NCBI RefSeq assembly: GCF_009730915.1
Contig: NC_052479.1
Location: 992,001-1,056,000 of the forward strand
Length of the DNA stretch: 64,000 nt
Direction: 5' to 3'
Source: Dioscorea cayenensis subsp. rotundata
Taxonomy: Eukaryota; Streptophyta; Magnoliopsida; Dioscoreales; Dioscoreaceae
Within the stretch, counting starts at the first letter, position 1. Each line of letters begins with the position of its first letter. Positions 52,438 through 64,000 of this stretch are shown here, piece by piece. Below the pieces are notes generated by a model that did no database searches, was not told where the DNA came from, and saw nothing but the letters and a program-made list of their open reading frames with translations. The position numbers were made by a program, and so were the translations under genes.

Positions 52438-53333
52438 GGGGGTGTTTGGATGCCAAGAGTGGATTGGGGGAGGAGTGGATTGGGAGTGACATGAGGGGTA
52501 ATGGAGGAGGAGTGAGAATGAAGGATGTGTTTGGTTGGTAGGATTTGGAGAGTGTAATTTATTGGGAATGGAAAAAGTAAAGAAAGTAGATATGGTAAAA
52601 TGACACTTATGTCCCTCATCCATATAAATGATATTGTATATATAATAATGAGTTATTTTTAGTTATATATATTTTTTAATTATAAAAAAATAAATATTTA
52701 ATTTTTATTATACTATAATTTCATTCTAATTTTTTTGGGATGAGATTTTTAATATCATTAATTAGCTATTAATTAATGGTGTTAAAATATAATGAGTTGT
52801 TTTTAATTATAATTTTTAAAAACATTGAAAAAAATGTAACTAATTAATTATAAGATATAACTATTTAATTTTTATAATACTATAATTTTATTATAAGTAT
52901 TATATTCAAATATTAATATTATTAATTAGCAAGTAATTAATGGTATTAACTATAATGAGTTATTTTTTTAATTATATTTGTGTAACACATAAAAATTAAC
53001 TAATTAATTATCAAAATAAATATTTGTAATAACATTGAAAATAATAATAATATGAAAAAAATTTTTCCTTGCCATCTCTTTTATTTTCTCTTTAGCATAT
53101 ATGGCGATGGAATAATCATGTTTCAAAGCAGACAAAGAAAGCGTATATATGCCATTTTCCCTGTCCAATCTCGACTCAATCCGCCCATTCTTGGGGAGTG
53201 AGACTCACTCACATGGGTGAGTCTCACTCCTTCCACTAATCCACCCCTCATTCCCACTCAATGTATGCCCAAACAAGGGCTTACAACCACTCCCCCCTCA
53301 CTCCCACTCCAATCTTGGCATCCAAACACCCCC
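52438..53333. mobile_element. Tourist-like (PIF/Harbinger) MITE, 896 bp
   Basis: The left end GGGGGTGTTTGGATGCCAAG is mirrored at the right end by CTTGGCATCCAAACACCCCC, an inverted repeat of at least 20 bases that continues imperfectly with GGGAGTG-rich sequence. Both sides carry TTA, the 3-bp target-site duplication of PIF/Harbinger elements. The subterminal 150 bases are GC-rich and the core (about 52620-53090) is extremely AT-rich and non-coding. No transposase frame is seen, so it must have moved in trans. Confidence 0.88.
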
Positions 53334-53568
53334 TTAATTGATTTATATAATACAAAAATAAATATATGAAAGAAAAAAAAATTCAGTTAGGGAGAATCCT
53401 AGAATCTGGATAACCCCCACAGACATGGGGATGAGTAAAAAAGTTTTCTCCATGCCCAAGTTTAAGACAGTAAGAAATTGATTTGACTAGTTGGGGGTAG
53501 AGAATACATCCCAGTTGAATCCTTCTTCTTGATATCTCTATCTCTCTTGTGAAGCACATGTATGTATG

Positions 53569-53599
<31 letters not shown>

Positions 53600-54640
53600 G
53601 GAATGGAATCGGAAATGGTAGGGTGGTACCTTACTTTGTTAGTGAATTCCTGGGAACTGGGAAATGACCAAACACAACAAGTTCGTGATTGCCGACAAAC
53701 TCATTCATTGAAGTGTGCATATATCATCTATAGTTCACAAAATATGATTTTGAAATTTAGGTTTGGCAGTAGTTGATAGACCTTGTTTGCATAATTATCA
53801 TCCTCTCCAACATATTTGACAAAATGTAGATAGTATTGAGTGATTCAAAGATGATATGGAACATTTTTAGTAACAATAATAATAAGCTTTATTATTGTTT
53901 GATTGACTTTGTAATGATTAAAAATTATTTAAATTTTTCTTTTTAATCTTTACCTAATAGGTTTATCTTTGAGACCATTGAGGTGTAATTTGATATCTTT
54001 ATAAAAACATTTAATTATTTTTTTTCATAAACTAATAAACATACATAGCGGATATGAATTTTTTTTTTAGTAATTTTATTAGCCATACTAAGATCAAATA
54101 TTTTTAAAGATTGAATAATGAAAATTGTATGATGTTCATGTGTTTCTTCTGTACACAAAACTCAAATCAATCCTTGCATGCACCCAGTTATGAAGTACTC
54201 AACTTGTTTGAATTTGAATTTAAGTTTAAAAGTCTTAAATTTTGCAAACAAAATTAATATTTAAAAACAAACTTTTTTATTACAAATGTTTTAAAAAGTG
54301 GATTGTTCATGGTTTGGTTGTTGGCAAGCACAATGACAATTTTCAAGAAAAATATATTTATAATAAATTAGACAATTAACGTCACTATAACAATAATTTT
54401 AGTGGTTAAGACGTGATTTTTCACATGTGAGATTAAATACTTAAATTTTTTTAAAATATATAGTTAAAAAATAATAATAAAATTTTATTTATTTATTTTT
54501 ATTGATTTGTCTATATTATCTTTAAAAAAAACAAACATGTCCACCGAACTCAAGGATGGGGTTTATACTTTATAGTTGTTTTATTAGTATCTAATGATTC
54601 GAAGATAGGGCTCAGTAAAAGCATAGAGATACGCTAAGAT
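53334..54640. other. AT-rich spacer with TATG microsatellite
   Basis: A (GTAT)n run lies at 53562-53598. Otherwise AT-rich non-coding sequence without a recognisable gene. Confidence 0.7.
53562..53598. repeat. (TATG)n microsatellite
   Basis: Nine perfect units of ATGT/TATG. Confidence 0.95.
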
Positions 54641-54845
54641 GTCACGTAAGATGTCACGTGGTAGCTAGAGCCATGGATGGAAGTAGTAGTAGTAGTGGGA
54701 TATTATTTATATTATTTATTTATATGGTGATAAGTGATAACTATCTATTCCTACTACAGTCCATCATTTGAGCAATCTCCGGGAACAACACATCCACGTG
54801 GAAGACAAACCTCTCCCCCAATGAGCTTCAATCTCCCACGTGATT
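54640..54845 (+). promoter_or_regulatory. G-box cluster upstream of the A_thal_3526 gene
   Basis: Three CACGTG palindromes at 54655-54660, 54795-54800 and 54837-54842, and a near-copy (GTCACGTAAG) at 54641. They lie 145-350 bases before the ATG. These are bHLH/bZIP-type sites, suggesting light, phytochrome-interacting-factor or ABA control. Confidence 0.6.
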
Positions 54846-54922
54846 CCACTGGCCCACATCTCCTCGTATTTCTTTCTTTATATTATATTATATTATATTA
54901 TATTATATTATTCATTGATGCC

Positions 54923-54930
54923 TATATAAC
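54923..54930 (+). promoter_or_regulatory. TATA box of the A_thal_3526 gene
   Basis: CCTATATAACC, 60 bases before the ATG, follows a run of TATTA repeats at about 54880-54910. Confidence 0.6.
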
Positions 54931-54989
54931 CATATGTTATCCTTGATTCCTTTCTCTCCTCATCTGTATGCCATTTTCAAGCTTTCATC

Positions 54990-55460
54990 ATGGTGGACTC
55001 CTCAGCTTCATACATCCGAATGGTAGCTAATCTCTCTTTCTTTCTCTTTCTCTTTTACTACTTCTCTGATGTTAATATGTTATGCTATGTTTATATATAT
55101 GAGTGGTCACTTGTTTTGCTTTTTTGATAAGGTGCAACATCTGATAGAGAGGTGTCTATTGTTCAACATGAGCAAAGAGGAAAGTGTTGAAGCCATATCT
55201 CAGCATGCCAACATAAATCCTATCATCACTTCCACAGGTTTTTATTCTTCTCTAATCTTTTCAATCTTCTTTTATCATCATCATCATCACTGTAGTACAA
55301 ACAACACTAAATAAGAAAAATCTCTAATGTTCTAGTACTCCTGTGATTGAGTGTGACAGTTTGGAAGGAATTGGAAAAGGAGAACAAGGAGTTCTTTGAA
55401 GGATACACACGTGCGAGGGAGGAAAGTCTTGCTGAGACCAACAACACAAGTCCTGTTTAA
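54990..55460 (+). CDS. Small plant protein of unknown function, A_thal_3526 (TIGR01589) family
   Basis: Three exons, 54990-55022, 55132-55237 and 55360-55460, joined by GT-AG introns of about 110 bases, encode 79 residues. The first exon gives only MVDSSASYIRM. The second carries VQHLIERCLLFNMSKEESVE and AISQHANINPIITSTV; the third WKELEKENKEFFEGYTRARE. The VQHLIERCL...MSKEE...WKELEKENKEFF pattern is the signature of the plant-only A_thal_3526 family (PF09713), predicted to be all-helical. Function is unknown; members occur singly or as the N-terminal part of larger plant proteins. No signal peptide or membrane segment. The gene is intact, and upstream G-boxes suggest environmental control. 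No single open frame is long enough to reveal it: it is only seen by joining the exons. Confidence 0.85.
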
Positions 55461-57106
55461 AACAAGCATATGTTACTGTAGTGGCAGAAGAAGAATTCTG
55501 TAATAAAGTTTGTGATGCATATCATCTATGAATTGATCCATTGGTATGATGCTAGCTAGAAGAGGTGATGGTGTTGCTAGTTCAAGTGAAAAGATGGGCA
55601 CCCTTTGTGTTGCCCCCCCTCCACCCCTTCAATCATGTATATAATGCCAAACATTCTTTGGATTGCCTTTATATTGTCTATCACAGTGATTGATATAAAG
55701 TTTGTATCTGTGTGCATTGGGTGTGTGTGCATGGGAACAATGCATGGGAAAACCAAGATTCTATGGAAATAAAAAATGCATGGTCCATCGGCTGGGCCCA
55801 TATCTGATTCGCATACCAGACCCCCAAAGCTTATCCTATTCAATAGTTTTAGAATATATATATATATATGATAATATGGTTTTTTTTAGACGTTTTACAA
55901 AAAAGAATCTAGAGACGTTCTCATAGTCGTTATTAAATTACTCTATCTAATAGTTATTATTTCATTACTAATTTAGTTTGAAGTTATATTTATAATAAAA
56001 TAATAATCATTAGATCATAATTTAATGATTGTTGCAAGATATTTTTAAATTACTAGTCTTTATATATATTTGTGTGTAAATACTTGAATCTGATATGGTA
56101 TCAATTTTCATAATAAGTTAAGATTAGTTATAAATAAGTTGATTTGTCTGTGAATCTGTAAAAACATCAAATTATTAATTATTAGAATCGTAATCAAAGC
56201 TCCAATCGAATATCACTGATTTTATTTTACCAAATTTATTTAAAAAAATAGAATATCACTGATTTTATTTTACAAAATTATTTTTTTTAAAAAAATAGAT
56301 ATATTCATTGATAATTACTTTTATCAAGTTATTGATAATAATACAAAACCATCGTTAATTAAAAAAAATTACACTTTTTAATTATAAAAACTATTTACTT
56401 TAATTAGCATTAACTAGGTTAAATTTGGATCAATTCTATAAAAAAATTTTTTATTCTAAAAAGAAAATTCAAAATTTTATCCAAACCATCTCAACTTGCA
56501 CCAAGCATACTTATTTTATATCTATTAAATCATATTAAACAGGTCCAAAATACACACAATATTTGGTGGAGCAAGGATAAAACTCACACACGATAGACAT
56601 TGGAACCAACCATCATACTTCCATAAATGTGTCATCACTCCTGAACTCAACTCTGGTCATTTGTGAAAAGTACCCCGATAGCATTTGATCTCTCAGCCGT
56701 GGCCAAAATGAGTCATGTTAAGCACCATTACAAAAATACATAAACATGTGCACGAATTGGATGCTGCTCACCAATTTTTAAACGGGAGGTTGGTATTCCC
56801 ACATTTATCAATCAATTTCTTAAACATGCATGCACACAAACAGGTAAAACCTAATCCAACCAGCTAAGATGTTATTCAAATATAATGAGATAAAGTAATC
56901 ATAACAAGAGTTTAAACAAAAAGATAACACAATAAAGATTTATTATACGAAGATAGCAAATTGGATTGGAGAACCACACCAGTTCAGACAGCAATATGCC
57001 AGTAGCTGCATTTTAAGATAGTACTTGGGTAACAACTATATATATATATATATACACACATGAATATGCGCTATTACCTGCTTTAATAGCTTTTATCCAG
57101 CAAACT
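55461..57106. other. Spacer downstream of the A_thal_3526 gene
   Basis: The first 350 bases are likely 3'UTR. The rest is AT-rich with a TA run at 55856-55869 and at 57039-57054; the piece at 56190-56300 contains a short near-duplicate (AATATCACTGATTTTATTTT twice). The DHAR 3'UTR lies at the high end. Confidence 0.65.
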
Positions 57107-59623
<2,517 letters not shown>

Positions 59624-59715
59624 TAGGGTTGTGGAGATCGCCGGCGAGGGTTTCGGAGAAGAAGATCGAAGGAACGAGAGGGTTTTGTGTGCGGATTGAA
59701 GCGGTGCTGGCTGTC

Positions 59716-59725
59716 AATTTATAGA
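59716..59725 (-). promoter_or_regulatory. TATA box of DHAR
   Basis: TCTATAAATT on the minus strand, about 95 bases upstream of the ATG. Confidence 0.6.
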
Positions 59726-61763
59726 GATTCGGTGCATTAAATGGTCCCGCCGAATTAAAAAGAAAATTAGAGAGAGAAAACTAGTTTTTATAATTTTTTA
59801 AAATTATTATCATAGTTTTTTTTAATGAGATGCTTTTATTTATTTATTTTTTCTAGTGGTTGCTCATCAATGTCAATTAGAGTGAATTTTTTTTTAATTA
59901 ATTTGTAGATTCTTTTTTTTCTTTTACAAAAACCACAAACACCGTAAAAAAAAAGACGTACCAGATACAGAAGTGTTATGATGGTTTTATGATCTTTTAA
60001 AAATTTACTATATGTAAATAATGATGCATAGTTATATACGCCCAAAATGATATATTATGAATAAAAATCTCACGATAGTAAATCCCCTCTATTATACAAA
60101 TCTGGAGAGGTGAAAGATATAGCTCTTTCGAGAGACTAATAAATAATGAGTAAACAATACTATATAATATTTTTTTTTTATAGTATTTGCACAATACACA
60201 CAACACTGGCTTCAATTTTTTTCTGGAGTAGTGAAAAATATAGATGTTCTTATAGGGAACCAATAAATAGTGAGTAAATAGTAGTATATAATATTTCTGT
60301 AGTATTTGCACAATACATAGTCACGTATTGATTATTTAACATTCTAACAAAATACCACTGATCTACCAAGATTCTTCTATAATTGTAGATAAATCATAAA
60401 TAAAATTTGAAAGATCAATTATCTTATGGTAACGAGAGATTAATTTCTTATTTTCACAATTAAGTAAGACAGGATTCATTTTATTTTTTTGTAAATAGAG
60501 GTAAATACTAAGGTAACAAGTAATTAAAAACCATTTTAGATAAAACCTCAAACTTTTAATCGGAAATAGAATCACAGTGAAAATGAGGGGGCATCTTCCT
60601 TTTGCTTGCTTTTAAAAAATCTATAATAATTCACCTTTTAGAAATGTGGCTAATGATCAAAATGAGGGCCCGTAATGCAAGCGCTAACTAACAAACATAT
60701 AATGAATAAACAAGGCCCACAATGCATGCATGCATCCATGCAACACATTTATAGAACATGTAACAAGAATTTCCTTGATTAAGTATTAATGGGGTTTTCT
60801 TTACAAAAAAAACCCCCTTCAAAAATAGGCGTATGCTGCTTTAGAGTGACGGGCACACGGTATTCTTTAGTAAAAGGCGAAAGAATAGTTCGCTTTGTGC
60901 CCACCACGCAGCTGCGTTACTTGGAAAAAGGAATGGATGTTCCTTTATATAGAATTGAGTCGCTTGCTCTTCTTCTTGTTACCCGATGTGGGACTAATCT
61001 CCAGCAACCACTGAATCAAATTTGCTTTCTTATATGCATTTATGAAAACTCTTCATTCCAGTTCATATAAAAGCCATTGTAATAGAATGATTATGATAAG
61101 ATTAAAAGAATAATAATATAAGTTGTAAAAAATAATAATAAAATAGTAGAAGTTAGTAGGCATAAGTAAATAAAATATGAGAAATTCTTTCTGGTTCTAC
61201 TGATGTCTTTAACGAGCAGAGGGATTGATAAAAAAAAGACAATGAATGAGATTACTTTGAATAAAAGACTAACTACCTACACATGAGAAATTGAAATATA
61301 GTTTCATGCCTGATCAAATTTGATAAATAACACAACAACAACAACAATTATAATAAGAAACATTTCAATAAAAAAATCAATATCTGAAAACAGGTAATAG
61401 AAATTCAGTAGCGTAAAAGAAACAACTGTGTCTATTCTTTCAACCAAGAGGCCTCAGCCGGAGTACATTAAAGCAGTTAGAGTTCCAGACACAAATTGAG
61501 GCCTCTGTCATATGATTAGTAACCCTATGACAAGAACTCCTGATAAGAACAAATCATAGCACCTCCCCGGTGAGATTTTTGAGTTATAAAATGAAAATAC
61601 AGAAAATTCCTCAGATTTCTGATTCCATCACTCAGTGTGCAGCAGAGACAATCCAGGGAGAAGATAAATCCAAAGATGATTCGCCAGAAATAGGTTCTCT
61701 CATCAAGAGCTTCATGGTTAGCAGCAATTCAATACATTCCAAGACTCACAGAGGAAATCTAAG
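59726..61763. other. Spacer between DHAR and RuvBL1
   Basis: AT-rich, with a near-repeat of a GTAGTATTTGCACAATACA-like segment at about 60180 and 60298. From 60790 to 61075 the sequence has higher GC and a 93-codon open frame that I do not recognise. The last 300 bases should be the RuvBL1 3'UTR. Confidence 0.55.

Positions 61764-64000
<2,237 letters not shown>

Overview
The window reads as nuclear DNA of a flowering plant. It is AT-rich, with long intergenic stretches full of TA/TTA microsatellites and GT-AG introns typical of plants. The gene families are plant ones: plastid-type DAP epimerase, a CrRLK1L receptor kinase, SAUR, an EAR-motif C2H2 zinc finger, a MYB48/59-type R2R3-MYB and the plant-only A_thal_3526 family. 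Two Stowaway-like MITEs and one Tourist-like MITE fit the same picture. The moderate GC of the genes argues against a grass. I cannot place it further; a non-grass monocot is only a guess.

Layout, left to right: 2-oxoglutarate dehydrogenase E1 (OGDH, +, 1086-6293); MITE-bearing spacer; ZAT-like two-finger C2H2 repressor (-, 9419-10006); 6 kb of AT-rich spacer; intronless-CDS F-box/kelch protein of the SKIP11 type (-, 16063-17346) with an inferred 5'UTR intron; R2R3-MYB of the MYB48/59 group (+, 21205-22185) facing diaminopimelate epimerase (-, 22575-25446); tRNA-Ile(AAT) (-); THESEUS1-like receptor kinase (-, 26895-29346); 4 kb spacer; Mn-type cation diffusion facilitator MTP11 (+, 34101-38493) facing actin (-, 39371-40763, leader intron to 42195); SAUR (-, 43406-43753); RAD51D (+, 45373-51293); a 0.9-kb Tourist-like MITE; a 79-aa A_thal_3526 protein (+, 54990-55460); dehydroascorbate reductase (-, 57107-59623); and the 3' half of RuvB-like 1 (-, 61764 to the window end).

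The genes do not form a pathway. They are independent transcription units with mixed metabolic (OGDH, DapF, DHAR), structural (actin), DNA-repair/chromatin (RAD51D, RuvBL1), transport (MTP11), signalling (THE1-like) and regulatory (MYB, ZAT, SAUR, F-box) roles.

The strongest unusual signal is that six host genes (OGDH, MYB, DapF, THE1-like, MTP11, RAD51D) carry about 13 small reading-frame breaks inside otherwise well-conserved exons. Nearly all can be explained as one extra base, often a doubled base. Removing one base per break gives protein lengths close to what I remember for the families (about 1012, 360, 816, 393 and 320 aa). Five other genes (actin, DHAR, F-box, C2H2, A_thal_3526) and the visible part of RuvBL1 are clean. 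Uncorrected insertion errors in the assembly are the simplest explanation; decay of these copies is the alternative. I found no CRISPR array, no recognisable retroelement with coding capacity and no novel multi-gene system.
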